A stretch of 64,000 nucleotides of DNA from JAHBVH01 sp034432375 (GCA_034432375.1 DAOUCA010000195.1:1-64000), one strand, 5' to 3'; shown: positions 42,485 to 51,948, counted from the stretch's first letter. Made by a program: numbers and translations. The notes: generated from the letters alone by a model not told the origin.

Positions 42485-44059
42485 ATGTATTGGAAACCCG
42501 ACCAACCCGCATTTCAGCGCCTGCTGAGCGCATTTCTAAAGAAGGTGCCCACCGTCTATGTCGTCGGTGGAGTTGTACGCGATCATCTCTTAGGTGGCCA
42601 GAAAAAAGTAACTGACCTCGATCTCATGATCGACCAGGTCACGCTGCCAGTTGCGCGCGCGGTGGCCGACGAATTGGGTTGGGCTTACTACCCGCTCGAT
42701 GAAGCACGTGATGTTGCGCGTCTCATCTTTACGGCCAATGCTGGCGTTCCGCTTGTTTGCGATGTTGCACGCATCCGCGGGGGTTCCGTCGAAGGTGATC
42801 TGCTCATGCGCGATTTCACGATCAACGCCATGGCATTCCAGATCGAGCGCTTGGGCGAAGCCACCTTGATCGATATTTGTAATGGCCGGAACGATTTGCA
42901 ACAACAGCTGATCCGCCGTGTTTCTGCGGCAAGCCTGGCCGATGATCCCATCCGCCTGTTGCGCGCGATCCGCTTTATGGTTCAGTTCAATTTTGTGCTC
43001 GACGAACAGACGCGCCGCCAAGTTAAACAGAGTTGTAGCACCGTCATCTTGGCCAGTACCGAACGCATCCGCGATGAGTTGTGGAAGATGCTCGATACAA
43101 ACCAACCGACACGCGCCCTTGAAGAATTGCGTTCGGTTGGTTTGTTGATCCATCTTCTGCCCGAGGTTGCACGCATGGTGGAGGTTGCGCAATCGTATCC
43201 GCATTTTGAAGATGTCTATCAACACACCTTGCGTGTCATGCAAAATACCGTCGATCTGCGCAACTGGATCTTGGATCGGCCCTCTGCCCCAGAGCCGGCC
43301 ATGCAACGGTGGCATGAAGCATTGGCCCCGCACCTTGTGGCGCTACGCCATCATTTGCGCGAGCCATTGGCCAATGGGCGGACGCGTGCCGAGTGGCTTG
43401 TCTGGCACGCTATGTTGCACGACATTGGGAAGCCACAGTCGCGTACAGAAGAGATCCAGCCCAATCAGAGCATCCGCTACCGTTTTTTTGATCACGAGCG
43501 CATTGGGGCAGAGATGGCGGAAGCGCGGCTCACCACGTTGCGCTTTAGCAGGCCAGAGATCGCATTGGCGTATCGGGTCACTACGTTTCACATGCGGCCG
43601 CATTTGCTCAGTTCAAGCTTTCTCGGTCAATCTCTAAGCAACCGTGCCAAATATCGCTTCTTGCGCGACACATTTCCAGGACAGCTTACCAACATAGGCG
43701 ATAGCGGCCATGAGATCCAAAGCGATGGGATCGATGTGCTTTGCCTAGCAATCGCCGATTACCAGGCGATCCATCGTCATGCAAGCAGTCAAGAAGATGG
43801 GTATCTTGAACATGGCAAAGAGCTCTTTGCCTATGCATTTGACCACAATGGTTTTCATGCCACACGTCACCAACCTTTGATTAACGGACACACCTTAATG
43901 AAGGCACTTCACTTGGCACCAGGTCGCCAAGTCGGCCAACTATTGGCGATGCTCCAAGAGGCCCAAGCTGCTGGAGAAATTACAACGACAGAGGCAGCGC
44001 TCGCCTTGGCTGCAACATGGCTTCAGGAATCGGGAACGGCAAAGACAGATCATTCATGA
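42485..44059 (+). CDS. cca: CCA tRNA nucleotidyltransferase / poly(A) polymerase family protein with HD domain
   Basis: This 524-aa protein has a class II nucleotidyltransferase head (VYVVGGVVRDHLLG, DLDLMI as the two-Asp metal site), an RNA-binding middle (MRDFTINAMAF, LADDPIRLLRAIRF, ERIRDELWKML), and a C-terminal HD domain (HAMLHDIGKP, FDHERIGAEM). It should add or repair the CCA end of tRNA. The HD part may give phosphatase activity as in some bacterial enzymes. Poly(A) polymerase activity cannot be excluded. It starts the coupled gene series that runs to 50506. Confidence 0.92.
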   Translation: MYWKPDQPAFQRLLSAFLKKVPTVYVVGGVVRDHLLGGQKKVTDLDLMIDQVTLPVARAVADELGWAYYPLDEARDVARLIFTANAGVPLVCDVARIRGGSVEGDLLMRDFTINAMAFQIERLGEATLIDICNGRNDLQQQLIRRVSAASLADDPIRLLRAIRFMVQFNFVLDEQTRRQVKQSCSTVILASTERIRDELWKMLDTNQPTRALEELRSVGLLIHLLPEVARMVEVAQSYPHFEDVYQHTLRVMQNTVDLRNWILDRPSAPEPAMQRWHEALAPHLVALRHHLREPLANGRTRAEWLVWHAMLHDIGKPQSRTEEIQPNQSIRYRFFDHERIGAEMAEARLTTLRFSRPEIALAYRVTTFHMRPHLLSSSFLGQSLSNRAKYRFLRDTFPGQLTNIGDSGHEIQSDGIDVLCLAIADYQAIHRHASSQEDGYLEHGKELFAYAFDHNGFHATRHQPLINGHTLMKALHLAPGRQVGQLLAMLQEAQAAGEITTTEAALALAATWLQESGTAKTDHS

Positions 44060-45828
44060 GCAAAGCATCCTGCCCTTATGTAGTGCGTATCGATGCCAAT
44101 CAGCGCAACTGTGCGCCTATCGACTATCCCAGCTTTGAAAACAATTGCTTGGCTATGGAAGAGCAGAGTTCGCTGCTCTTGGCCGACCAGGCAACCTTTT
44201 GCCTCTCCGGCAGTTTTCAATATTGCCAACGGTATCAACTACGGGCCGCAGAAGAGTTGCCCCTCTATGGTGATGAGTATAATAGTGATGAGTATAATAG
44301 TGATGAGTATAATGGTGATGTGTACCATGGAGCGTACAGCGATAGGGAGCGAGGAGATTCCGCTTTCGGCAGTCAAGCGCCAACAGCGGAGAGAAGAGAC
44401 GAATTCCAGCAAGCGACACAGCGCCAGCATAGCACCAATCTTGGGGGAGACGCTTCTAGCCAGCCACTTTTTGACGAGGGATTTCTACCAACAGAGGAAG
44501 AGAACGCATTCACAGCGCCCTGGCAGGGCACCATCAATCGGTGGTACTCTTGGATTGCCGCCGGTCTGCTTTTCTTTGCCGTCATCGTTATTGGCGGCGT
44601 CTTTGCGGCCTATACCGGTTGGCAGCTGGCGGTCGATCAGCTTGCCACGGCGCGCGCAGGACAAGTCAATACCTTGGCCAGTGGCGCGGTCCAGCAAGTG
44701 CAACCGCTCTATGTGGTGATGACCGTGACGCCGGAAGCAGTTGCAGAGACAGTGAACCCAAACGCTGAAGTCGCAGTCGCACCGCGCACCGGGCTAGACA
44801 CAAAGGCAAGTAGTACGCCGCTCACAGAACAGAATGGCTTTCCCGCAGCGGTCACTGCGACCTCTGTTCTATTGGTACCCCTGCCAACGGCTACGGTCGG
44901 CCAAGAGAATGCAGTTGGCCAGGCAAATCCATTGGCATTGGTTGCCACTGACGCACCCGCCAATATCCAGCTACCGCCGGCAGAGAGTACATCGACGCCC
45001 GTACCGATCATTAATGTGCAAGTGGCAGTGCCAACGCGCCGCGCTACACCAGAGTTTGATATTCCGACGAGCACGCCGGAGGCGCTTGAACCAACCGTCA
45101 CAGCTACGGCCACGGCTGTGCCGATTGTGGGGACGCCAGTCATTGTGTTTGCGGCAGATGAAAAAACGATACCGCCAGGGGAATGTACACACGTGCGTTG
45201 GCATGTCGAAAATGTCCGTGCCGTCTACTATGAAAATCTGGCAGCCTTTGGCGATGGCAGCAAAGAAGAGTGTCTACGCGATGAAGCCGACAGCTATGCA
45301 CTGACGGTTATTTTCGGTGATGGCCAAACCAAGATCTATACCACGACGGTTGATATTCTTTGGCCAACGGCAACGCCCAGCGTTACCCCAAGCTTTACGC
45401 CCGAAATTCTACCTACCGAAACCTGGACACCCGACCCACCAACAGCCACACCCACACCAGATATCATCTATGGCACAACTTTTTCAATCAATGGGGATAA
45501 TCCCTACCGATGTAACGCCGGAAGTCAGTGCAATATTGGGGTGCTAGCGACCAACGTTGGAGATTCCATTGATACACTAGCGATTGAGATTGTTTCCGCC
45601 GGCAGTTGGCAAGCATTGCTTTGTAGCCAAATCGGGACGTGCAGTGGACAACGATTGGTTATTGCCAATGTGGGGCCAGACAATACACTTTTTGCAACAC
45701 TTCAACTGACGATTCCATCTGACTCAATTGGTCAAACAACTACCTACGCCTTACGCTCAGTCAGCGATGGATCCCAAGGTACCGTTACATCCCAAGTCAT
45801 CGAATTAACCATAGAAAGCAGCGAGTAG
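44056..45828 (+). CDS. Membrane-anchored protein with Thr/Pro linker and extracellular beta domains
   Basis: This 590-aa protein is not assigned to a family. The cytoplasmic part (1-165) contains a short repeat of DEYNS units. One membrane helix follows at about 172-198 (WIAAGLLFFAVIVIGGVFAAY). A long Thr/Pro/Ala/Val linker leads to a beta domain with two Cys (about 370-440; IPPGECTHVRWHVENVRAVYYE), a pattern I associate with Chloroflexota surface proteins, and a C-terminal Ig-like beta domain with Cys pairs (SQCNIGVLATNVGDS). The ATG at 44056 overlaps the cca stop (ATGA), and a start at 44017 would overlap further without benefit. Likely surface sensing or adhesion. Confidence 0.75.
   Translation: MSKASCPYVVRIDANQRNCAPIDYPSFENNCLAMEEQSSLLLADQATFCLSGSFQYCQRYQLRAAEELPLYGDEYNSDEYNSDEYNGDVYHGAYSDRERGDSAFGSQAPTAERRDEFQQATQRQHSTNLGGDASSQPLFDEGFLPTEEENAFTAPWQGTINRWYSWIAAGLLFFAVIVIGGVFAAYTGWQLAVDQLATARAGQVNTLASGAVQQVQPLYVVMTVTPEAVAETVNPNAEVAVAPRTGLDTKASSTPLTEQNGFPAAVTATSVLLVPLPTATVGQENAVGQANPLALVATDAPANIQLPPAESTSTPVPIINVQVAVPTRRATPEFDIPTSTPEALEPTVTATATAVPIVGTPVIVFAADEKTIPPGECTHVRWHVENVRAVYYENLAAFGDGSKEECLRDEADSYALTVIFGDGQTKIYTTTVDILWPTATPSVTPSFTPEILPTETWTPDPPTATPTPDIIYGTTFSINGDNPYRCNAGSQCNIGVLATNVGDSIDTLAIEIVSAGSWQALLCSQIGTCSGQRLVIANVGPDNTLFATLQLTIPSDSIGQTTTYALRSVSDGSQGTVTSQVIELTIESSE
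44272..44316. repeat. 15-bp tandem repeat, three units, coding
   Basis: GATGAGTATAATAGT repeats three times in frame and encodes DEYNS units. The first two copies are identical, suggesting recent slippage and possible length variation between strains. Confidence 0.85.
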
Positions 45829-45835
45829 CTTATAC

Positions 45836-47254
45836 ATGGATTTGCTCCTGGTCATCGTTGTTATTATTTTACTGATCGCTATCAATGGGTTTTATGTAGC
45901 CGCCGAATTCTCTACGGTCAGCGCACAACGGTCGCGTCTATCACAATTGGCAGATGATGGCAATCGGGGTGCCGTGCGTGTGCTTTCGATCATGGAAGAT
46001 GCCCATCGGTTGGACGCCTATATAGCGGCTTGTCAATTAGGCATTACGCTCTCTAGCCTGGTCCTGGGGTTTTATGGCCAGGCGCAATTGGCGACATGGG
46101 TGGAACCGCTCTTTGTCCGCTTGGGAGGGGGCGCAGCGGTGGCGGCACAGTCAATTTCAGCGACGCTGATTCTCCTCGTTCTAACGATCTTACAAGTCGT
46201 CTTTGGTGAATTGACGCCGAAAAATATCGGGTTGCAATTTCCTGAAAAATTGGCGATCTTTACCTCTGTACCGATGGAAATATCGGTTAAGCTCTTTCAG
46301 CCCCTCATCTGGATCTTCAATGGTAGCGGCCAACTGCTATTGCGTCTGCTGGGAACTAGCCCCGTGGCCGAACATGCACATATCCATTCCCCGGAAGAGA
46401 TTATGTTCATGGTGGAAGAGAGTAGCGCAGGCGGTGTGCTCGACCAAGCAGAGCGGAGACTGTTAGTCAACACGCTACAGTTACGCAATCTTACAGCCCG
46501 CAAGGTAATGTTACCACGGAATCGCATCCTAGCGGCCTCGATTGATACACCCTGTAGCGAGCTTTATCAACGACTGAGCGAATCTCCCTATTCCCGGTTG
46601 TTGCTCTATACCGAGACGATCGATGAGATTGTCGGTCTCGTTCACCTGCGCGATCTTATGCTGCTCCAGTATGCCTCGACTGCACACGACCAAAACCCGG
46701 GTACCCACAGCGCCGACAGCCGCGAGAACGATCAACCAAAGGAGCGGAGCACCAAGCGCGACGAGGCGGTGACCGCGGCACAAATTTTACACAAAGTCGA
46801 GTATGTACCGGATTCTATGTCGATTGAAGACATAATGATTTTGATGCAAAAACAGCACAGCAATGTAGCCGTCGTCGTCGATGAATATGGCGGCACAGCA
46901 GGCATGATCACCTTTGAAGATCTGATCGAAGAGATCATCGGTGAATTTCAGGACGAATTCGACACCGAAGAACCGGCGCTAACCCTTCATGAAGATAATT
47001 TGATGCATGTACGTGGCGATGTGCTCATTGAAGATCTCAACGAATTGTTAGGCATTTACCTGCCAACTGAGCCAGTTGCTACCATTGGCGGTCTGATTGC
47101 CAGTGAGTTGGGGTTGATCCCTAGCGTTGGGCAGGAAGTAACCATTGGCGAATCACACCTACGGGTAGAGAAGATGGACCAAAATAGCGTTATCGAAATA
47201 AGCCTGCAAGTTACACCCGAACAAGCAGAACGATTGGATGCGCAGCTCCTATGA
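45836..47254 (+). CDS. CNNM/CorC (hemolysin-like) transporter family protein, first copy
   Basis: This 472-aa protein has an N-terminal DUF21/CNNM membrane domain (1-190; INGFYVAAEFSTVSAQRSR, LGITLSSLVLGF), a CBS pair (about 215-375; VMLPRNRILAAS, VVVDEYGGTAGMITFEDLIEEIIGE) and a C-terminal CorC_HlyC domain (about 390-470). Members are linked to Mg or Co efflux. A charged, low-complexity insert of about 35 residues (TAHDQNPGTHSADSREND region) splits the CBS part. It starts 7 bases after the previous stop and overlaps the second copy by 4 bases. Confidence 0.92.
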   Translation: MDLLLVIVVIILLIAINGFYVAAEFSTVSAQRSRLSQLADDGNRGAVRVLSIMEDAHRLDAYIAACQLGITLSSLVLGFYGQAQLATWVEPLFVRLGGGAAVAAQSISATLILLVLTILQVVFGELTPKNIGLQFPEKLAIFTSVPMEISVKLFQPLIWIFNGSGQLLLRLLGTSPVAEHAHIHSPEEIMFMVEESSAGGVLDQAERRLLVNTLQLRNLTARKVMLPRNRILAASIDTPCSELYQRLSESPYSRLLLYTETIDEIVGLVHLRDLMLLQYASTAHDQNPGTHSADSRENDQPKERSTKRDEAVTAAQILHKVEYVPDSMSIEDIMILMQKQHSNVAVVVDEYGGTAGMITFEDLIEEIIGEFQDEFDTEEPALTLHEDNLMHVRGDVLIEDLNELLGIYLPTEPVATIGGLIASELGLIPSVGQEVTIGESHLRVEKMDQNSVIEISLQVTPEQAERLDAQLL

Positions 47255-48750
47255 ATGAAATTATGTTACCACTGCTTCTCATCCTATTTTTAATCTTTGT
47301 CAATGGAATCTTTGTTGCTGCTGAGTTTGGCATTGCCGCCTCACCTCGGGCACGGATGGCGCAGATGGCAGAGAGCGGCTCCGTTGGTGCGCAGCGGGTG
47401 CTCAATGTGCTGCGCAACCCCAAGCTACTCAACCGCTACATCTCTACAGCGCAAATTGGCATTACCATTGCCAGCCTGGGGTTGGGGATGTACGGTGAAC
47501 ATGTCGTGGCGGAGTGGCTGTTGGGACCATTGGAAGCATTTGGTAGCCTAGGTGCCGCCGCCGCCCACACATTGGCAACCATTCTATCAGTAGCGATTCT
47601 CACCTATTTACATGTCGTAGTCGGCGAGATGGTGCCCAAGTCGCTGGCGCTACAATCTCCTTCGCGTGCGGCAGTGGCCCTGACTGGGGTAATGCAGGTT
47701 GCAGAGCGGGTATTTTTGCCCCTAACCATCTTCCTCAACAAGATTGGGGACGCGATTTTACGGCTCTTTGGATTAACGTCAGACGCCAGTGCCCGTCTCA
47801 TCTCTTCGGCTGAGTTGGAGTACATTGTAGAAGAGAGTACAGAAGGAGGGCTTCTTGATTCAGTTGAGCAGATCTATCTAGAAAATGTTATCGATTTTAG
47901 CGAACGCACCCTCTTTCAGGTGATGACGCCCCGCACACGGATGGCCGCCATTGAGCTGACGGCCACACTCGATGTAGTCATGGAAGTTGTACGCGAAAAC
48001 CAGCACTCCCGCTACCCGATCTACGAAGAGGATCGGGATCATATTGTCGGCATCTTACATCTAAAAGATCTGGCGCGCTGGCTCCATGATAATTTTGCAA
48101 CGATCCGCGAACAGCCAGGTGACTCTTTCTTTGTCCTCAAAGCGTTAATGCGTCCCGCATTTTTTGTGCCGGACACCTTGGCGCTAGAACAGATGCTCGA
48201 CCATTTTCGGCAGCAGCATATTCAGATCGCCATTGCCGTCGATGAATTCGGCGGGACAGCTGGCCTCATTACCTTGGAAGATCTAGCCGAAGAGATTATT
48301 GGAGAAATCCAAGATGAATCTGATTCCGAAATCCCGCCTTTTGCGGAAATTGATTCGCTGACCTTGCGCGTCCGTGGCGACCTGCTACTGGATGAACTCA
48401 ACCAACATTATGAGTTGAAACTAGAGCATGACGAAGCAGAAACTGTGGGTGGATTGATCATGGATGCGTTGGGGCATATGGCGGAGCCAGGCGAAAGTGT
48501 CGATTATGCCGGAGTACGCTTTGAGGTCGAGAGTATGGAAGGCTTGGCGGTTGAAACAGCCTTGCTCTATTTGCCGCCACCAGAAGGAGATGCAACAATA
48601 ACAGTTGATATGCTATCTGAGGGGAGCCACGCTTTAGAAGAGAACACGGAAGGGAAAGGGGGTCTTACGACAGCGCTGAATGACCCAGAAGTGTCGTCAG
48701 CTACTTCGGAACCGCAGGGTCGTGAGCAGAGGGACTCGTCGGCTAAGTGA
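47251..48750 (+). CDS. CNNM/CorC (hemolysin-like) transporter family protein, second copy
   Basis: This 499-aa paralogue has the same plan: DUF21/CNNM membrane domain (FVNGIFVAAEFGIAASPRAR, IGITIASLGLGMYGE), CBS pair (VMTPRTRMAAIEL, AVDEFGGTAGLITLEDLAEEIIGE) and CorC_HlyC domain. It lacks the charged CBS insert of the first copy but has an acidic Ser/Glu-rich tail of about 50 residues. The ATG overlaps the stop of the first copy (ATGA). The two are clearly diverged, so they may form a heteromer, as with paired exporters of this family. Confidence 0.92.
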   Translation: MNEIMLPLLLILFLIFVNGIFVAAEFGIAASPRARMAQMAESGSVGAQRVLNVLRNPKLLNRYISTAQIGITIASLGLGMYGEHVVAEWLLGPLEAFGSLGAAAAHTLATILSVAILTYLHVVVGEMVPKSLALQSPSRAAVALTGVMQVAERVFLPLTIFLNKIGDAILRLFGLTSDASARLISSAELEYIVEESTEGGLLDSVEQIYLENVIDFSERTLFQVMTPRTRMAAIELTATLDVVMEVVRENQHSRYPIYEEDRDHIVGILHLKDLARWLHDNFATIREQPGDSFFVLKALMRPAFFVPDTLALEQMLDHFRQQHIQIAIAVDEFGGTAGLITLEDLAEEIIGEIQDESDSEIPPFAEIDSLTLRVRGDLLLDELNQHYELKLEHDEAETVGGLIMDALGHMAEPGESVDYAGVRFEVESMEGLAVETALLYLPPPEGDATITVDMLSEGSHALEENTEGKGGLTTALNDPEVSSATSEPQGREQRDSSAK

Positions 48751-49097
48751 GCAACAATCGTTCAGCTGGCGACCAAATCGCGCAGCGTATTCGTGAAGCG
48801 ATCCTGTCGTTGCATCACAACAATGAGCGTGTCACCAAGCTAGTTGATACGCAGCAGGAAAATAGCATTCATGCGCTCCGGACATTGGCACGCAGCCGTG
48901 TTAGTAGCATTTTGCGCCAGTTGCGTGCAACTAGCGGCTTTAGCTATGAGGATGTATCCGCAAAGACAGGACTTACCAAACAACTCTTGTTTGATGTTGA
49001 ATATAAAGAACGCCGGCTCACGTTAGATGAGTTACGAAAGCTTGCCGCAGCCTACGAAATAGGTATCGACGACATCCTTGGCGTGGACCTTGAGTAA
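48747..49097 (+). CDS. XRE-family helix-turn-helix protein
   Basis: This 116-aa protein has a helical N-terminus (IAQRIREAILSLHHNNERV) and a C-terminal XRE-type helix-turn-helix (about 53-112; ILRQLRATSGFSYEDVSAKTGLTKQLLFDVEYKERRLTLDELRKLAAAYEI). It starts with GTG overlapping the upstream stop (GTGA), so its translation is coupled to the second CNNM gene. It is the likely regulator of this gene run; its targets are not visible. Confidence 0.82.
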   Translation: MSNNRSAGDQIAQRIREAILSLHHNNERVTKLVDTQQENSIHALRTLARSRVSSILRQLRATSGFSYEDVSAKTGLTKQLLFDVEYKERRLTLDELRKLAAAYEIGIDDILGVDLE

Positions 49098-49112
49098 CGA
49101 ATAGGCTGCGTT

Positions 49113-49844
49113 ATGCAAGTACCCATTGTTCCATTACAGATGGAAGTCCAAATTGCTGTTGCAAAGATCAGCAAATATGCTTCATCAGAGAGTGGCGACA
49201 CCGTCGAAGTTGTTGAACGACCACATGGTGGTCTTAGTGTAGTCATGGCGGATGGGCAGCGCAGCGGGCGAAGCGCCAAAGCAATTAGCAACATTGTCGT
49301 GCGTAAGGCGATCAGTCTAATCAGCGAAGGGGTGCGTGATGGCGCTGTTGCACGTGCGACACACGACTATTTGCTCCTACAGCGTAGCGGCACAGTAAGT
49401 GCTGAATTAAATATCGTTAGCATCGATCTTGTCACAAGAACACTGGTGATCAGCCGCAATGCTCGCTGCCCAATCTTAGTACGCCAGCAGAATGAATTTC
49501 ACTGGTTAGATCTGCCCTCAGAAGCGGTGGGCATTCATCGCAACACGAAGCCATCAATTACCGAACTCCCATTGGCGCAAGCAATTACCTTAATCGTCTT
49601 TAGCGATGGCGTCTGGAGCGCTGGCGCACGTAGCGGCAGCACAATCAATCTACCTGCCCTGATTGAGGCTGTCGATCCCCTAGAAACAATCGACGCCCAG
49701 AAGTTGGCCGATGCGATTCTGGCGGAAGCACTACACCTGGATCATCAGCGCCCGCAGGATGATACAACCATATTCGTGGTCAGACTCTTTATGCCAGAGA
49801 TACGTGATCAGGTGCGACGGCTTTTCATGCGTTTTCCAGTTTAA
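49113..49844 (+). CDS. RsbX-like PP2C/SpoIIE-type serine phosphatase
   Basis: This 243-aa protein is a single PP2C-like phosphatase domain without sensor parts, comparable to RsbX. The metal-binding and core motifs are SGDTVEVVE, SVVMADGQRSGRSAK, VISRNARCPIL, IVFSDGVWSAG and the terminal RPQDDTTIFVV. Such enzymes dephosphorylate anti-anti-sigma or switch proteins in stress signalling. No kinase, anti-sigma or STAS gene is nearby. It starts 15 bases after the XRE gene, which suggests a linked regulatory pair. Confidence 0.82.
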   Translation: MQVPIVPLQMEVQIAVAKISKYASSESGDTVEVVERPHGGLSVVMADGQRSGRSAKAISNIVVRKAISLISEGVRDGAVARATHDYLLLQRSGTVSAELNIVSIDLVTRTLVISRNARCPILVRQQNEFHWLDLPSEAVGIHRNTKPSITELPLAQAITLIVFSDGVWSAGARSGSTINLPALIEAVDPLETIDAQKLADAILAEALHLDHQRPQDDTTIFVVRLFMPEIRDQVRRLFMRFPV

Positions 49845-49978
49845 CCGTTGGTACTGCCCAGCGAATGTAAAGCTACAGACGGCTTGCTTGGCGCCATTGT
49901 GCCATTGCTCACCCATAACGCCTGGATACAAAAGGCCAAGCGGCAGCCCCTTCTGTGCAATGGAGGTTCGTAAGTCGA

Positions 49979-50506
49979 ATGACCTCATCAGATGAGTACC
50001 CACAGTTACCCCTCATCAAAGTTGTCGGGATTAGCGCTAGTGGCAAGTCTACCTTGGTCAAGGGGTTGCGCCGTCATGGCTACAACACCCGTCCCGTCAG
50101 CCAGGAGCACAGCAATGTATCTGATCTATGGCAGCAATTTGATCAGCCTAAGATTTTAATCTATCTCGATGTAGATTTGGAAACCCAACGGAATCGACGG
50201 CCCGATGTTACTTGGGACAAATCCTGGCTACGCGAAGAAAACACACGCTTAGATCACGCCCGCGGCCATGCCGAGCTGAAGATCAACACGGCCGGGCTAT
50301 CAAGTGAGACCGTCCTGCGAATTGCCCTCACCTTTCTTCGCAATGAAGCAATTCACCACGCAGACCACGCACTACCAACCCTGACGGCAACCGGAAGTGC
50401 GCTCCAATCCATCGCGACGACCGTCGAAAGTAGCGAAGATGAAGCAGGGGCGAAACCCTTGACACGAGCAGAACGGCGCAAACTTAAACGCAAAAACCGC
50501 GGGTAA
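49979..50506 (+). CDS. Small P-loop NTPase-like protein
   Basis: This 175-aa protein has a Walker A motif near the N-terminus (GISASGKSTLVKGL), a short kinase-like core (PKILIYLDVDLETQRNRRPDVTW, HARGHAELKINTAGLSSE), and a basic tail (ERRKLKRKNRG). It resembles nucleoside-kinase-like or adenylylsulfate-kinase-like P-loop folds, with IKVVGISASGKST as the first strand. The substrate is unknown. GGAGG lies 12 bases before the ATG at 49979; a GTG at 49955 is also in frame. It closes the gene run before a convergent DedA-like gene. Confidence 0.72.
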   Translation: MTSSDEYPQLPLIKVVGISASGKSTLVKGLRRHGYNTRPVSQEHSNVSDLWQQFDQPKILIYLDVDLETQRNRRPDVTWDKSWLREENTRLDHARGHAELKINTAGLSSETVLRIALTFLRNEAIHHADHALPTLTATGSALQSIATTVESSEDEAGAKPLTRAERRKLKRKNRG

Positions 50507-50508
50507 CG

Positions 50509-51504
50509 CTAATCCCCCGCGAAGTGAACCTGTATTGTTCTGGGCGAATGGGAGGATGAAAGCGAAAGGGAACGTTTACCAACAGCGGTGCGATTTGTTA
50601 CGCATCGGGGAAGAGAAGAGCGACGTGTCCACAACCGTGACGATGATGCTCTGGTGAATAAGCGTGGCGCAGCTAGACACCCCATGAGTTGTTTATAGGC
50701 ATTGTGTTTGTAGGTAGTAAATGGAGCTGACGTAAATTGTGTCGATGTAACTTCAACCGGTAAGACTTTGCGGGCCGATTGTGCAGCACTATGCGCAGAG
50801 GATGGAGTAACAGTTGACAGAGCAACCGTAGGCGCAACAACCAACGGGACTGAAGTAGCTTCAGCAGTGGCTAGGGGACTAGTCGCCATGGAAGCCTCGC
50901 TCTGTGCAAAAAAGCGCCGACCATACCAAATAATGATGCCGCTGAGTAGAACCACTCCTACAGCACCGACCATTTGTAGGCCACGTTCAAGCTGTGTAAT
51001 TAGACCGGCTCCATGAAACCCCAGCATCACCATGACCAAGGTCCATAGAATCTCAATCAATAAAACAAGGGGAAACCAGCGTCGCCACGGCACGCGCGCC
51101 AGACCTGCGGCAACCAACGTCGGTATAATCAGACCAATCGCAAGCTTTGATAGGGCAATGAGCTTTTTGGCATGGAGATGCATCTCTGTTTCTAACCGGT
51201 CAATATGATGGCTATGCATCCCAAAATAAGTGCCAAAACGATGAATTCGTTTTAAGTCGTTGACATAACCAACCGAATACCAGAGGCAGTCACCCAATAC
51301 ATTTCCTAAAAAGGCGGAGAGAAAGACATATCGAATATCTAAAATGCCCGTGGCAGCAGCTGCCGCACCGAGCAGTGTGCTAACTGGTCCCTCCGTGGCA
51401 ACTAATAGTGCAAGTAGCAGATAGCTCCACCAACCAAGTTCTGGCCATCCACCACTATGAATTACCGACCAACATTCACGAGCTGTTTCAAAAAAAAGTT
51501 CCAT
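50509..51504 (-). CDS. DedA/VTT family membrane protein with long C-terminal tail
   Basis: This 331-aa protein has a DedA-like core (about 1-200): LLLALLVATEGPVSTLLGAAAAATG, LGNVLGDCLWYSVGY, and SKLAIGLIIPTLVAAGLARVPWRRWF, the region where DedA proteins have their conserved Gly/Pro/Arg. The remaining 130 residues are Thr/Ser/Ala- then Arg/Ser-rich with no fold evident. DedA proteins are implicated in lipid flipping and membrane homeostasis. It stops 3 bases from the convergent P-loop gene with no terminator between them. Confidence 0.75.
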   Translation of the reverse strand: MELFFETARECWSVIHSGGWPELGWWSYLLLALLVATEGPVSTLLGAAAAATGILDIRYVFLSAFLGNVLGDCLWYSVGYVNDLKRIHRFGTYFGMHSHHIDRLETEMHLHAKKLIALSKLAIGLIIPTLVAAGLARVPWRRWFPLVLLIEILWTLVMVMLGFHGAGLITQLERGLQMVGAVGVVLLSGIIIWYGRRFFAQSEASMATSPLATAEATSVPLVVAPTVALSTVTPSSAHSAAQSARKVLPVEVTSTQFTSAPFTTYKHNAYKQLMGCLAAPRLFTRASSSRLWTRRSSLPRCVTNRTAVGKRSLSLSSSHSPRTIQVHFAGD

Positions 51505-51948
51505 AATTCCAATCTATAGCAGCATAAAGTGAGCGTTGCTTCAAATGAAAACTCAGCCATCAAAGTGATGATGAGTCACCGTGAAGAACATTCAACTAAC
51601 AACTGACTGATTGTACGTGCTCTTCACAAAAATGCCAATTTTGCTATCAAGTAGCAACAACTGCTTAGTATACAGCAAAATTATTACAAAGTGGCATTAC
51701 AATTAGCTTAAAATATTTCATCGTTGCCCTGTAGAAATCAACAGATTATAATGCTTTCGGTATTTGTGATAATTTTGACAATCGCGCACAGGTGTGCTAT
51801 ATTCGGCAATGAAATATTAGCGCAAATCCTTAGCCGCATCGGTTTATATATCACCCAGTTTGTAAGCCATTAGGATGTAACTTGGGATGTAACTTATTGG
51901 AATTGGATTTGCTTGATCGACAGGTAAGCCAAAGGAGTCTCGACTGAT
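51505..51948. other. AT-rich spacer upstream of the Rieske operon
   Basis: The spacer contains the promoter at 51775-51803 and a direct repeat of GGATGTAACTT at about 51872-51894. I see no other structure or small gene in these 444 bases. Confidence 0.55.
51775..51803 (+). promoter_or_regulatory. Near-consensus sigma70 promoter for the Rieske/cytochrome bc operon
   Basis: TTGACA (51775-51780), a 17-base spacer and TATATT (51798-51803) form a near-perfect housekeeping promoter. It leaves a leader of about 140 bases before the Rieske gene. Confidence 0.8.
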
